From: Micromonospora citrea
GTDB lineage: Bacteria > Actinomycetota > Actinomycetes > Mycobacteriales > Micromonosporaceae
Assembly: GCF_900090315.1 (NCBI RefSeq)
Contig: NZ_FMHZ01000002.1
Coordinates: 2,644,501-2,708,500, forward strand
DNA length: 64,000 nt
Reading direction: 5' to 3'
Position 1 is the first letter of the stretch. The number at the start of each line of letters is the position of its first letter. Both the position numbers and the translations under genes were made by a program. The notes under the pieces are model-generated. The model ran no database searches. It worked only from the letters and a program-made list of their open reading frames with translations, and was not told the origin of the DNA. Shown here one piece after another: positions 53,288 to 63,583 of this stretch.

Positions 53288-54922
53288 ATGACCGTCAGCA
53301 ACCCCACGCCGACGACCGCCGACGACGACTGGTGGCGCTCCGCGGTCGTCTACCAGGTCTACGTCCGCAGCTTCGCCGACTCCGACGGCGACGGGATCGG
53401 CGACCTGCAGGGCATCCGCGAGCGGCTGCCCTACCTGCGTGACCTCGGCGTGGACGCACTCTGGCTGACCCCCTTCTACACCTCGCCCATGGTCGACGGC
53501 GGATACGACGTGGCCGACTACCGCGACGTCGACCCCATGTTCGGCACCCTGGCCGACTTCGACGCGATGATCACCGACGCGCACGCGCTCGGCCTGCGGA
53601 TCATCGTCGACCTGGTGCCCAACCACACCTCCGACCGGCATCCGTGGTTCCAGGCGGCGCTGGCCGCCGGCCCGGGCTCCGCCGAGCGCGAGCGCTACCT
53701 CTTCGCCGACGGCCGGGGCGCCGACGGCGAGCAGCCGCCCAACGACTGGGAGAGCATCTTCGGCGGTCCCGCCTGGACGCGGGTCGACGACGGCCAGTGG
53801 TACCTGCACCTGTTCGACCCGGCCCAGCCGGACCTGAACTGGCGCCACCCCGAGGTCCGGGCCGAGTTCGAGGACATCCTGCGCTTCTGGCTGGACCGGG
53901 GCGTGGACGGCTTCCGGATCGACGTGGCGCACGGCATGATCAAGGCCGAAGGGCTGCCGGACGTCGGCTTCAGCACGATGACCACCGGCCAGCGCCAGGT
54001 GGAACTGCTCGGCAAGGGCCGGCTCCCCTACTTCGACCAGGACGAGGTGCACGACATCTACCGCGCCTGGCGGCCGATCCTGGACAGCTACCCGGGCGGC
54101 CGGATGGCGGTCGCCGAGGCGTGGGCCGAGACCCCGCAGCGCCTCGCCCGCTACATCGGCCCGGACGAGCTGCACCAGGCGTTCAGCTTCGACTTCCTCG
54201 ACGCGACCTGGTCGGCCGACTCGTTCCGCAAGGTCATCGACACCGCGCTGGCCGAGTCGACAATCGTCGGCGCGCCGACCACCTGGGTGCTCTCCAACCA
54301 CGACAAGCAGCGGCACGTCACCCGCTACGGCGACGGCGCGGAGGGGCTGCGCCGGGCGCGGGCGGCCACCCTGCTGATGCTCGCCCTGCCCGGCTGCGCC
54401 TACGTCTACCAGGGCGAGGAGCTGGGCCTGCCGGAGGTGCTCGACCTGCCGGACGAGCTGCGCCAGGACCCGGCGTTCCTGCGCACCGGCGAGAGCCGCG
54501 ACGGCTGCCGGGTGCCGATCCCGTGGAGCGGCGAGCTGGCCCCGTACGGCTTCGGGCCGGCCGGCAGCGAGCTGAGCTGGCTGCCGGCCCCCGCGACCTG
54601 GCGCGGCCTCTCGGTCGCCGCCCAGACCGGCGTGCCGGGCTCGACGCTGGAGCTCTACCGCACCGCCCTGCGGATCCGCCACGAGCACCCGGCCCTGGCC
54701 GCCGACGCGGGCGGGGTCACCTGGCTGGAGACCGAGCCGGGTGTGCTCGCCTTCAGCCGCGCCGCCGGCGACACCGTGCTGACCTGCGTGGTCAACATCA
54801 GCGGTGCCCCGGCCCTGATCGACGGGTACGGCGAACCGATCGCCGCCAGCGAGCCGCTCACCGGGCAGGGCTCCGGCCACCTGCTCCCGGTCGACGCGGC
54901 CGCCTGGTTCGAACGGCGCTGA
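53288..54922 (+). CDS. GH13 alpha-glucosidase (oligo-1,6-glucosidase type)
   Basis: A 544-residue cytosolic glycoside hydrolase. The (beta/alpha)8 barrel shows WWRSAVVYQVYVRSFADS at the start, catalytic D212 in DGFRIDVAH, E277 in MAVAEAWAE and D339 in LSNHDKQR. Family relatives remove terminal glucose from maltose or isomaltose. The ATG at 53288 is preferred over a longer frame from 53183, which would start inside the promoter. It is downstream of the LacI gene, with its own CTTGC-box promoter, and completes breakdown of imported maltodextrins. Confidence 0.92.
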   Translation: MTVSNPTPTTADDDWWRSAVVYQVYVRSFADSDGDGIGDLQGIRERLPYLRDLGVDALWLTPFYTSPMVDGGYDVADYRDVDPMFGTLADFDAMITDAHALGLRIIVDLVPNHTSDRHPWFQAALAAGPGSAERERYLFADGRGADGEQPPNDWESIFGGPAWTRVDDGQWYLHLFDPAQPDLNWRHPEVRAEFEDILRFWLDRGVDGFRIDVAHGMIKAEGLPDVGFSTMTTGQRQVELLGKGRLPYFDQDEVHDIYRAWRPILDSYPGGRMAVAEAWAETPQRLARYIGPDELHQAFSFDFLDATWSADSFRKVIDTALAESTIVGAPTTWVLSNHDKQRHVTRYGDGAEGLRRARAATLLMLALPGCAYVYQGEELGLPEVLDLPDELRQDPAFLRTGESRDGCRVPIPWSGELAPYGFGPAGSELSWLPAPATWRGLSVAAQTGVPGSTLELYRTALRIRHEHPALAADAGGVTWLETEPGVLAFSRAAGDTVLTCVVNISGAPALIDGYGEPIAASEPLTGQGSGHLLPVDAAAWFERR

Positions 54923-55102
54923 ACGGGTAACCCGTCATCGACCTGGTCGTCCGTTGTGCCCCGCGCCGACGGGCGACCGGGCAACCGACCCCTTGTGGTG
55001 GGGGGTGAGGTGGCGTCGGCGCCTCGGGGAGTCCGCTCCCCGGGGCGCCGGCGTCCATCGGGGACGGGTGTCGCGCCCGGCCCGCGCGGGTACGACGCCT
55101 CC

Positions 55103-55474
55103 ATGGTGGTTCGCGTCACGCAGTACACCCTCGACGTCGTCGACCTCGACCTGATGGCCGGCTTCTGGTCGGCGGCCCTCGGCTACGCCGTCCACGCGGG
55201 CGGCGACGGCAGCGCGAAGCTCTGCCCGCCGGACGGGACCGTGGAGGCCCCGACGGTCTGGTTGCAGGGCTCCGGCACCCCGAAGCACGGCAAGAACCGG
55301 CTGCACCTGGACCTCGTCGCCGACGGCGACCCGGCCGACGAGGTGCGCCGGCTGATCGGGCTCGGCGCCCGGCGCGCCGACGTGGGACAGCGCGGCGACG
55401 AGGGCCTCGACGTGCTCGCCGACCCGGAGGGCAACGAGTTCTGCGTGCTGCACCGACCCCCCGTCCGTCCCTGA
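55103..55474 (+). CDS. VOC (glyoxalase/bleomycin-resistance fold) family protein
   Basis: A 123-residue protein with the two beta-alpha-beta-beta-beta units of the vicinal-oxygen-chelate fold: YTLDVVDLDLMAGFWSAALGY at the start and DPEGNEFCVLH at the end. The metal-ligand pattern is incomplete, as in many members of the glyoxalase-like group. ATG at 55103 is preferred; an upstream in-frame ATG at 54956 adds 49 low-complexity residues. It stands alone; the substrate cannot be told. Confidence 0.8.
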   Translation: MVVRVTQYTLDVVDLDLMAGFWSAALGYAVHAGGDGSAKLCPPDGTVEAPTVWLQGSGTPKHGKNRLHLDLVADGDPADEVRRLIGLGARRADVGQRGDEGLDVLADPEGNEFCVLHRPPVRP

Positions 55475-55496
55475 GCCCTCGGACGGGCCCGTCCGC

Positions 55497-55940
55497 TCAG
55501 GCAGACCCGCCGGTCAGCTTCGCGGCGATGCGGCTGAAGCCGGCCCGCAGCTCGGCCTCGCTGGGCGGGGCGAGCGGCTCGGCGGGGTGGTCCTCCGCGG
55601 CCGCCGCCTCCAGTTCGTCGTCGATGGTGTCCTCGAAGTCGCCGTAGAGGTCGGCCTCCTCGATCCGCGCCGTCTCGTCCTCGGCGGCCACCTGCGCCGC
55701 GGCGATCTCGTTCCGGATCTCCTCCGCCGACACCGCCGGCAGCAGGGGCTCGACCACCGCCATCAACTGCTCCTCGGCGACCACCGCCTCAGCGAGCGCG
55801 AGGGCGTGCGGCCGCTCGTAGGGACCGCAGACCACCGGTTCCCACTCGTCGGCGTCGCCGAGCGGCCCGAAGGTGATGATCCAGGGCAGGCCGAGCATCG
55901 GCGAGTCGTCCGGCAGGTCCAGTGTCACGAGTGCGCCCAC
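55497..55940 (-). CDS. Conserved acidic protein of unknown function
   Basis: A 147-residue protein. The first 60 residues look folded (PDDSPMLGLPWIITFGPLGDADEWEPVVCGPYERPHALALAEAVV) and the rest is acidic and helical, ending in PSEAELRAGFSRIAAKL. There is no signal peptide or membrane segment. GTG at 55940 was chosen; another GTG at 55928 is possible and neither has a clear ribosome site. I do not recognise the family. It is last of a run of minus-strand genes, 170 bases after the SRPBCC gene. Confidence 0.6.
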   Translation of the reverse strand: MGALVTLDLPDDSPMLGLPWIITFGPLGDADEWEPVVCGPYERPHALALAEAVVAEEQLMAVVEPLLPAVSAEEIRNEIAAAQVAAEDETARIEEADLYGDFEDTIDDELEAAAAEDHPAEPLAPPSEAELRAGFSRIAAKLTGGSA

Positions 55941-56110
55941 GCGCCCATCATCGTCCGTCCCGCCGCAAACGTGGGCGGCATTCGGCCCAATCACCGGCCC
56001 CGGGGGCGGGACCGATCCCGGGGACCCACCTTCCGCAGACGGCCCCCGGCAGCCGCAGAGGCCCGCCGGACCGATCGCGGCGGCCACCAGGTCCGCCGGA
56101 GCGGGGGCGG

Positions 56111-56752
56111 TCAGCCGGCGGCGGCGACCGCGGCCTGCCAGCGGTCGGACCACTCCCGGCGCAGCCGGTCGAGCTCGGCCTCGTCCACGCCGTAGGCGCT
56201 GACCGTCAGGCTGACGGGTGACACGTCGGCGCTGCTGCCCAGCGGCGCGCCGGCGGCCACCCCGATCAGCCTGCCCCCGGCGTCGACGACGATGCGCTGG
56301 CGCGGGCTGTCGTGCCAGCGCTCGGCCGGGCCCGCCGCGTCGAGCGCGGCGAGGGCCTGCGCGCCGGTCGCGGCGCCCGTCAGGTGGACGGTGCGCCGTC
56401 GCCCCGACGGCCGCCGCTCCAGCAGGAAGCGAAGCTGCTCGAAGAAGGTGCGCCAGCCCTCCGCGATCGCGTCCCACGGCTCGCCGCCGCCCGGCGGGGG
56501 CAGGACCACCCGCAGCCGCGTGCGGTCGCCATCGCCGACCAGCTGGATCTCCTGGCCGCCGGCCATCCCGATGCGGTCCGGCGGGGTGGGTCGGGCATGG
56601 TCGACGAAGATGAACCGGATCTCGTCGGCCAGACCCTCGTGCTCCCAGCCGAACCACTGCGAGATCCGGCCCGGCTCGGTCAGCGCCGACCAGACCCGCT
56701 CGGCGGTCGCGGCCACCGTCGTCTCGACTGCGGTCGTCCGCGCTTCGGCCAT
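56111..56752 (-). CDS. SRPBCC/AHSA1-type protein
   Basis: A 213-residue protein with a START/SRPBCC fold in the first 130 residues: VAATAERVWSALTEPGRISQWFGW, then a helix-grip core and the long C-terminal helix WDAIAEGWRTFFEQLRFLLE typical of AHSA1-like proteins. The rest (TVHLTGAATGAQALAAL onwards) may be a second, truncated copy. These proteins bind hydrophobic ligands or act as co-chaperone-like factors. AGGAGGAG precedes the ATG at 56752. It follows the GntR gene by 50 bases and may be in its operon. Confidence 0.78.
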   Translation of the reverse strand: MAEARTTAVETTVAATAERVWSALTEPGRISQWFGWEHEGLADEIRFIFVDHARPTPPDRIGMAGGQEIQLVGDGDRTRLRVVLPPPGGGEPWDAIAEGWRTFFEQLRFLLERRPSGRRRTVHLTGAATGAQALAALDAAGPAERWHDSPRQRIVVDAGGRLIGVAAGAPLGSSADVSPVSLTVSAYGVDEAELDRLRREWSDRWQAAVAAAG

Positions 56753-56802
56753 CGCTCTCCTCCTGCCGTCGTGGGCGGCGGCCGGGGTCTTCCGCCGCGT
56801 CG

Positions 56803-57189
56803 TCAGCCCGGGCGCGCCGCGTCGAGCGCCGCGCGGACCAGGGCGAGCGCCGCCGACGGCGGCACTCCCAACCGGGCGGCCTCGGCGGCGTAGTCGGCCG
56901 CCGCCCGCTGCAACCGGTCCACCGCATCATCGCGGCCGGGTGCGACGAAAGTGCCGTGCCGGCCCCGGGTCTCCAGCAGACCGGCCGCCTCCAGCTCCCG
57001 GTAGGCCCGCGCCACGGTGTTGGCCGCCAGCCCGAGGTCCGCCGCGAACTGCCGCACCGTCGGCAGCCGGGTGCCGACCGCCAGCCGGCCCGTCCCGATC
57101 AGCTCCGCGAGCTGCCCGCGCACCTGCTCGTACGGCGGCACCGCCGAGCCCTGGTCGACCGAGATCCGCACGCCCGCTCCCCCGTTCAT
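56803..57189 (-). CDS. GntR-family regulator, YtrA-like
   Basis: A 128-residue regulator with a GntR winged helix at about 12-80 (VPPYEQVRGQLAELIGTGRL, RLPTVRQFAADLGLAANTVARAYRELEAAGLL) and only a short C-terminal helical part, as in the YtrA group. ATG at 57189 overlaps the stop of the yihY-like gene (ATGA), so the two are coupled. YtrA-type regulators often control a neighbouring membrane gene, and here the preceding gene is a membrane protein, but the target is inference. Confidence 0.85.
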   Translation of the reverse strand: MNGGAGVRISVDQGSAVPPYEQVRGQLAELIGTGRLAVGTRLPTVRQFAADLGLAANTVARAYRELEAAGLLETRGRHGTFVAPGRDDAVDRLQRAAADYAAEAARLGVPPSAALALVRAALDAARPG

Positions 57190-58109
57190 CCGGCCCCGCC
57201 CGGGGTGCCGGGATCCGTGTCCGCGTCGAGGTCGGCCGGCGCCGGACCCTCCGCCAGGTCCACCACGCGGCCGCGCCGGCTGGTGGCGGCGAGCGCCGCG
57301 CCGAAGAGCACCAGCTGGTTGAGCAGGTAGAGGTAGAGCAGCAGCCCCACCGCGCCGGCCACCACGGTGTACGCCGGGTTCCGCTCGGTGCGCACCACGT
57401 AGTACCGCCCGACGGTGTTCAGCAGCGTGATGCCGACGGCGACGAGCAGCACCACCGGGCGCAGCCGGGACCGGCTCATCCGCAGCCGCGGCACCGCCAC
57501 CAGCAGCAGGGTGGCGAGCACCGCGTTGACCAGCACGCTGAGCACCGCGCTGACCGTGGTCAGGCCGACCGAGCCGGTGCTGCGCAGCATGAACCGCAGC
57601 AGCGACTCCAGCGCGTCCACCGCCGCCACCGAGACGCCGAGCAGCACGAAGACGACGAGCAGCACCCCGAGGTCGACCAGGCGGCGGATCACCAGGTTCC
57701 CGGGCTGCTGGTTGAGCCCGTACATCAGCCGCTGCGAGGAGCGGATGGCCTCCACCCAGCCGATGCCGGTGAAGCCCAGGATGATCAGGCCGACCACCCC
57801 GACCGTGCCGCTGCTCTCGGCGATCTGCACGGGGTCCAGGAACGGCAGGTTCTCCCGCAGGAAGTCGGCGGCGGCGGCGCTGACCTCGTCGTTGTCCTCC
57901 AGGATGGCCCCGAAGATCGAGTACGCGACCAGCGCCAGCGCGAACACCGCGAAGAAGCCGTAGTACGCGATTGCGGCGGCCAGTCGCCCGCCCAGCAGGT
58001 CGTTGTAGAGCACGCCGGCCCGCCACAGGTGGTCGACCGCGGCGGACCGGCGGCGCGCGGCGCTGATCCGTCGGTCGATGCCCGCCTCGATGCGGCCCCA
58101 CGCGTTCAC
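57186..58109 (-). CDS. YihY/BrkB-family membrane protein
   Basis: A 307-residue membrane protein with six helices (about 43-65, 100-125, 147-170, 185-205, 215-235, 245-275). AAAIAYYGFFAVFALALVAYS and LIILGFTGIGWVEAIRSSQRLMYG are family signatures. Function is unproven; members were once called RNase BN by error. ATG at 58109. It overlaps the gntR gene by four bases and probably heads that operon. Confidence 0.88.
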   Translation of the reverse strand: MNAWGRIEAGIDRRISAARRRSAAVDHLWRAGVLYNDLLGGRLAAAIAYYGFFAVFALALVAYSIFGAILEDNDEVSAAAADFLRENLPFLDPVQIAESSGTVGVVGLIILGFTGIGWVEAIRSSQRLMYGLNQQPGNLVIRRLVDLGVLLVVFVLLGVSVAAVDALESLLRFMLRSTGSVGLTTVSAVLSVLVNAVLATLLLVAVPRLRMSRSRLRPVVLLVAVGITLLNTVGRYYVVRTERNPAYTVVAGAVGLLLYLYLLNQLVLFGAALAATSRRGRVVDLAEGPAPADLDADTDPGTPGGAG

Positions 58110-58302
58110 GCCGTCATCCTCGCCGATCTCCCGCCGCCGGGGCGGGCAACCGGCCGTCGGCCCTCGCCGGCCCGGCGCGTCGCCGGCACCGATCGCGTCG
58201 CCGGCACCGGTCGCCGCGCGCCGGCGGCGGCTCGGACCACGTGACCGTGCGGCGGTGACCCGGCGGCTCCGCCGGCACCGGTCGCCACGGCGGCGGCGGG
58301 AG
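58110..58302. other. Gap with an 18-bp direct repeat
   Basis: No gene is seen. GCGTCGCCGGCACCGATC and its near copy follow each other without a gap around 58177-58212, and GCCGGCACCGGTCGCC recurs near 58273. Confidence 0.4.
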
Positions 58303-58890
58303 TCAGCCGCCCAGCCGGAAGTCCCGGCGCGGCTGCCACCGGGTCTCCCCGCTGTGCGAGAAGAGGGTGAACGCCTCCACCTCGAACATCGCGGAGAAGT
58401 CGGCCAGGTCCTCGTACGCCCGGTCGAGCGCCTCCGGCGCGACGTCCTGCGCGACGGTGACGTGCGGGTGGTACGGGAAGCGCGCCTCGCGGCGCAGCTC
58501 CGGGGCGGCGCTGATCGCGGCGGCGAGCAGCTCGCACTCGCTGATCCCGGCGGCCACGGCCACGAAGACCACCTGGGTCACCGGCCGGAAGGTGCCGGTG
58601 CCGCGCAGGTGCAGGGTGAACGGCAGGTGGGCGGCGGCCACCGCGGTGAGGTGCCGCTCCACCGCCGGCAGCGCCGCCACCGGGATCTCGGTCGGCCCGA
58701 GCAGGGTCACGTGCGCGGGCACGACCTGCGGGTCGCCGGCCTCGACCCGGCGTCGGGTGAGCAGGCCGCCCCACGGCTCCGGGATGTCCACCGCGATGCC
58801 GATCTGGATGGTGTCGCCGGCCTCCGGCGCCCCGTCCCTGCGATCCACGCTGCGCGCCACCCCTCCGGCCACCGACCTGTCCACCCTCAC
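58303..58890 (-). CDS. 2H phosphoesterase (2'-5' RNA ligase-like)
   Basis: A 195-residue protein with two HxT motifs, HVTLLG (about H60) and HVTVAQ (about H143), that form the active site of the 2H superfamily (LigT/ThpR-like, cyclic phosphodiesterase). The layout and length fit; the first 27 residues are low in complexity, so a later start is possible. Members act on 2',3'-cyclic phosphates or 2'-5' bonds. It lies 16 bases upstream of the trpS stop region on the same strand, transcribed after trpS. Confidence 0.82.
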   Translation of the reverse strand: MRVDRSVAGGVARSVDRRDGAPEAGDTIQIGIAVDIPEPWGGLLTRRRVEAGDPQVVPAHVTLLGPTEIPVAALPAVERHLTAVAAAHLPFTLHLRGTGTFRPVTQVVFVAVAAGISECELLAAAISAAPELRREARFPYHPHVTVAQDVAPEALDRAYEDLADFSAMFEVEAFTLFSHSGETRWQPRRDFRLGG

Positions 58891-58906
58891 CCGTCGCGTC
58901 GCGGCG

Positions 58907-59965
<1,059 letters not shown>

Positions 59966-60991
59966 TCATGACGGGCCGGCGGGTCGGCTCCGACCCACCG
60001 GCGTGCGGGTGGTGGCCTCGCGCCGGGGCTCGGGCACGCGCACGGCGGAGACGGTGAGCCGGGCCACCCGGCGCCCCTCCAGCGTGTGCACCCGCAGCAG
60101 CCAGCCACCGGGCGGGGCGCCGGGTTCCGGGCCGCCGCCGTCGGCCGGGCCGCCGGTCACGGGCACCTCGTCGCCGGGGACCGGGAGCCGCCCCAGCGCC
60201 GCCATCACGAAGCCGCCCACCGTCTCGTACGGCCCGGTCGGCAGCGTCACGCCGGTGCGCTCGGCGAAGTCGGCGAGGTTGAGCCGGCCGTCCACCACGG
60301 CGGGCAGGCCGGCGTGCACCGGGTCGGGGGCGGTGTCGTACTCGTCGTGGATCTCCCCGATCAGCTCCTCGATCAGGTCCTCCAGGGTGACGATGCCGGC
60401 GGTGCCGCCGTACTCGTCGACCACCACGGCGAGGTGGTGGCGTTCCCGGCGCATCTCGCTGAGCGCGGCGAGCACCCGCTTGCTGCCGGGCAGCCGCTTC
60501 ACCTCGCGGGTCAGCTCGCCGACCGTGGTGCAGGGGTCGAGGTCGGGGCGGAGCAGCACGTCGCGCAGGTGCACGAAGCCCACCACGTCGTCGTGGGTGC
60601 CGTCGACGACCGGGTAGCGGGTGTGCGTCTCGGCCCGGACCAGCCGTTCCGCCTCGGCGATGGTCAGCCGGGCGGAGAGGAAGACCACCTCGGTGCGGGG
60701 CATCATCACCTCGCGGACCAGGCTCGCGCCGGCGACCAGCACCTCGTCGATGATCCGGCGTTCGAACGGGTCGAGCAGGGTGTTGGCGGCCACCAGGTCG
60801 CGCAGCTCCGCCTCGCTGATCCGTTCCCGGCCGGCGGCCGGGCTGGCGCCGAGCAGGGCCGTCACCGCGCGGGTGGCGCCGTCGGCGGCGCGGACGACGA
60901 TCCGGGCGACGGCCCGGGCCAGCGGGCCGGGCTCGCGGCGCGGCCGATTCCGGGCGCGTCGACGCAGCCCGGGACCACCCGCCTCCCGCAT
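59966..60991 (-). CDS. CorC/HlyC-type protein with CBS pair (hemolysin family)
   Basis: A 341-residue cytosolic protein without the DUF21 membrane domain. It has a CBS pair (about 100-215: VMMPRTEVVFLSARLTIAEAE, LVREVKRLPGSKRVLA) with FVHLRDVLL, then HHLAVVVDEYGGTAGIVTLEDLIEEL, and a CorC/HlyC domain (about 240-325). Homologues are linked to Mg2+/Co2+ transport. The ATG at 60991 is nine bases after a TACCAT box on the minus strand, suggesting a leaderless mRNA. A longer reading frame to 62146 is a shadow of galE. Confidence 0.87.
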   Translation of the reverse strand: MREAGGPGLRRRARNRPRREPGPLARAVARIVVRAADGATRAVTALLGASPAAGRERISEAELRDLVAANTLLDPFERRIIDEVLVAGASLVREVMMPRTEVVFLSARLTIAEAERLVRAETHTRYPVVDGTHDDVVGFVHLRDVLLRPDLDPCTTVGELTREVKRLPGSKRVLAALSEMRRERHHLAVVVDEYGGTAGIVTLEDLIEELIGEIHDEYDTAPDPVHAGLPAVVDGRLNLADFAERTGVTLPTGPYETVGGFVMAALGRLPVPGDEVPVTGGPADGGGPEPGAPPGGWLLRVHTLEGRRVARLTVSAVRVPEPRREATTRTPVGRSRPAGPS

Positions 60992-61180
60992 GACAGTGAT
61001 GGTAGACAGCCCGGGGCCGCCCGGCGCGCGATGTTCGCCTCTGTTCGATCGTGAGAGGTTGTGGTGGAATGGCGAGGGCGCGGCCGGGTGCGCGTCGACG
61101 GCGGGCGGGAGCACCGCGACCGGCCTTAGGGTGATCACGACACGGGTCGCGACCGGGCGGCCGGGCGGGAGGAGACCGAC

Positions 61181-62164
61181 GTGAAACTGCTCGTCACCGG
61201 CGGCGCCGGCTTCATCGGCAGCGTGGTGACCCGGATGCTGCTCGACGCCGGCCACGAGGTGGTGGTCCTCGACGACCTGCGCACCGGTCACCGGGAGGCG
61301 CTCGCGCCCGACGCCACGCACGTCGACGCCCCGGTCCACGACGCCGCCCGGGTGCTCACCCCGCAGGCCGGCTTCGACGGCGTGCTGCACTTCGCCGCCC
61401 TCATCGCCGCCGGCGAGTCGATGGTCAGGCCCGAGCTCTACTGGCACACCAACACCGTCGGCACCATCGCCCTGATCGACGCCGTCCGCGCCGCCGGCGT
61501 GCCCCGGCTGGTCTTCTCCTCCACCGCCGCGGTCTACGGCAACCCCACCGAGCTGCCGATCCCGGAGACCGCCGTGAAGGCCCCCACCAACACGTACGGG
61601 GCCACCAAGCTCGCCGTCGACATGGCGCTCACCTCCGAGGCGATCGCCCACGGCCTCGCCGCCGTCTCGCTGCGCTACTTCAACGTCGCCGGGGCGCACC
61701 TCGACGGCGACGTCGCGCTCGGCGAGCGGCACGACCCGGAGACCCACCTGATCCCGATCGCCCTGGAGGTGGCCGCCGGCCGACGCGAGAAGCTCCAGCT
61801 CTTCGGCGACGACTACCCCACCGTCGACGGCACCTGCGTGCGCGACTACATCCACGTCGCCGACCTGGCCCGCGCCCACCTGCTGGCGCTCGACGCGGCG
61901 ACCGCCGGCCAGCACCGGATCTACAACCTGGGCAACGGCAACGGCTTCACCAACCGTCAGGTGGTCGACGTGGTCCGCGAGGTCACCGGGCAGCCGGTGC
62001 CGGTCGAGGTGGCCCCGCGCCGCGAGGGCGACCCCGCCGAGCTGGTCGCCTCGTCGGCGCTGGCCCGCGAGGAGCTGGGCTGGGTGCCGCGAAAGCCGAC
62101 CCTGCACGACATGGTCGGCGACGCCTGGGCCTTCTACCGCACGCACGTCCTGGAACGCCGGTGA
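61181..62164 (+). CDS. galE: UDP-glucose 4-epimerase
   Basis: A 327-residue short-chain dehydrogenase-like enzyme that interconverts UDP-glucose and UDP-galactose. NAD binding motif GGAGFIGS (about 7-14), active-site FSSTAAVYG (Ser/Thr, about 112-120) and YGATK (Y139, K143), and YFNVAGA. GGAGGAG lies six bases before the GTG at 61181. It overlaps galK by four bases (GTGA) so the two are coupled. GalT is not encoded here. Confidence 0.95.
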   Translation: MKLLVTGGAGFIGSVVTRMLLDAGHEVVVLDDLRTGHREALAPDATHVDAPVHDAARVLTPQAGFDGVLHFAALIAAGESMVRPELYWHTNTVGTIALIDAVRAAGVPRLVFSSTAAVYGNPTELPIPETAVKAPTNTYGATKLAVDMALTSEAIAHGLAAVSLRYFNVAGAHLDGDVALGERHDPETHLIPIALEVAAGRREKLQLFGDDYPTVDGTCVRDYIHVADLARAHLLALDAATAGQHRIYNLGNGNGFTNRQVVDVVREVTGQPVPVEVAPRREGDPAELVASSALAREELGWVPRKPTLHDMVGDAWAFYRTHVLERR

Positions 62165-63348
62165 CCGACCTCGCGCGCCCCGGGAGGCCGGCGACCGACG
62201 TCGCGGCCCGCGCCACCGCCGGCTTCCGCTCGGCGTACGGCGGGGAGCCCGCCGGCCGCTGGGCGGCTCCCGGCCGGGCCAACCTGATCGGCGAGCACAC
62301 CGACTACAACGACGGCTTCGTGCTCCCCTTCGCCCTGCCGCTGCGCACCGTGGCAGCCGCCGCGGGTCGGCCCGGGCAGCGCTGGACGGTCTGGTCCGAG
62401 CTGTCCGGCGAGACGATCGACTTCGGCGCCGACGAGGTCGCCGCGCCCGGCCGGGTCACCGGTTGGGGCGCGTACGTGGCCGGGGTGGTCTGGGCGCTGC
62501 GGGAGGCCGGGCACGCGGTGCCCGGCGCCCGGCTGGCCATCGCCTCCGACGTGCCGCTCGGCTCCGGCCTGTCCTCCTCGGCGGCGCTGGAGGCCGCCGT
62601 GCTGGCCGCCCTGGTCGACCTCGGCGGGCTGGACCTGCCCCCCGAGCGGCAGCCCCGGTTGGCCCAGCGCGCCGAGAACGCCTACGTCGGCGCGCCGACC
62701 GGGATCATGGACCAGTCGGCCGTGATCCGCTGCCGCGCCGGCCACGCGCTCTTCCTGGACTGCCGCGACGAGTCGGTCGAGCACGTCCCGTTCGACCTGG
62801 ACGCCGCCGGCCTGGCCGTGCTGGTGGTCGACAGCCGGGCCCCGCACCGGCACGCCGACGGCGAATACTCCGCCCGCCGCGCCTCCTGCGAGGCGGCGGC
62901 CGGGCTGCTCGGCGTGCCCGCCCTGCGCGACGTACCCGTCGACGGGCTGCCCGACGCGCTGGCCCGGCTCGACGACGCGGAGACCCGCCGCCGGGTGCGG
63001 CACGTGGTCACCGAGGACCAGCGGGTGCTCGACACCGTCGCCCTGCTGCGCGCCGGCAGCGTACGCGAGATCGGCCCGCTGCTCACCGCCTCGCACGCCT
63101 CGATGCGCGACGACTTCGAGATCACCGTGCCGGAGGTCGACACGGCCGTCGAGGCGGCCCTGTCGGCCGGTGCGCTCGGCGCGCGGATGACCGGCGGCGG
63201 CTTCGGCGGCTGCGTCCTCGCCCTGGTCGACGCCGGCCGCGCCGAGACGGTCGCCGCCGCCGTCACGGCCGCGTACGCCGAACGCGGCTTCGCCGCGCCC
63301 GGCCACGTCACCGTCCTGCCCGGCCCGGGGGCGACCCGGCTCGACTGA
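62161..63348 (+). CDS. galK: Galactokinase
   Basis: A 395-residue GHMP kinase that makes galactose-1-phosphate from galactose and ATP. Motifs: GRANLIGEHTDYNDGFVLP (about 38-56), the ATP-loop PLGSGLSSSAALE (about 135-147), and MTGGGFGGC near the end. GTG at 62161 overlaps the galE stop. The galactose-1-phosphate uridylyltransferase needed to finish the pathway must lie elsewhere or be replaced. The next gene starts 235 bases later. Confidence 0.95.
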   Translation: MTDLARPGRPATDVAARATAGFRSAYGGEPAGRWAAPGRANLIGEHTDYNDGFVLPFALPLRTVAAAAGRPGQRWTVWSELSGETIDFGADEVAAPGRVTGWGAYVAGVVWALREAGHAVPGARLAIASDVPLGSGLSSSAALEAAVLAALVDLGGLDLPPERQPRLAQRAENAYVGAPTGIMDQSAVIRCRAGHALFLDCRDESVEHVPFDLDAAGLAVLVVDSRAPHRHADGEYSARRASCEAAAGLLGVPALRDVPVDGLPDALARLDDAETRRRVRHVVTEDQRVLDTVALLRAGSVREIGPLLTASHASMRDDFEITVPEVDTAVEAALSAGALGARMTGGGFGGCVLALVDAGRAETVAAAVTAAYAERGFAAPGHVTVLPGPGATRLD

Positions 63349-63583
63349 GCGCACGACCGGCAGGCACCCACGCGGGCAACGCCGTGGGGTCCCGGGGCGA
63401 CCACGGCTTCCCACAGCGGAACCCCGTGCGGGCGGTGCCGGGGCGGCCACGGCGTCCCGGCGGGCGAGCCCCGCCGGCGGCGGCTGCCGGCCCCGCACCC
63501 GCTCCGCACCAGCCTGACCGTCCGGTCACGACGGTCGGTAGGGTGTTGTGCCCGCCGAGGATCCCAACGGGGAGGGAGACGAC
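63349..63583. other. Gap with GC-rich dyads and a promoter-like box
   Basis: No gene is seen. TAGGGT (63538-63543) is a good -10 candidate for the TPR gene, giving a leader of about 35 bases. Upstream bases carry imperfect direct repeats of CCACGGC-type words. Confidence 0.35.

Noticed and set aside
51065..54880. A minus-strand open frame of 1271 codons across malE, the LacI gene and the alpha-glucosidase
   Set aside because: Low-complexity Arg/Gly/Val-rich product, opposite three well-supported genes, so a GC artefact.
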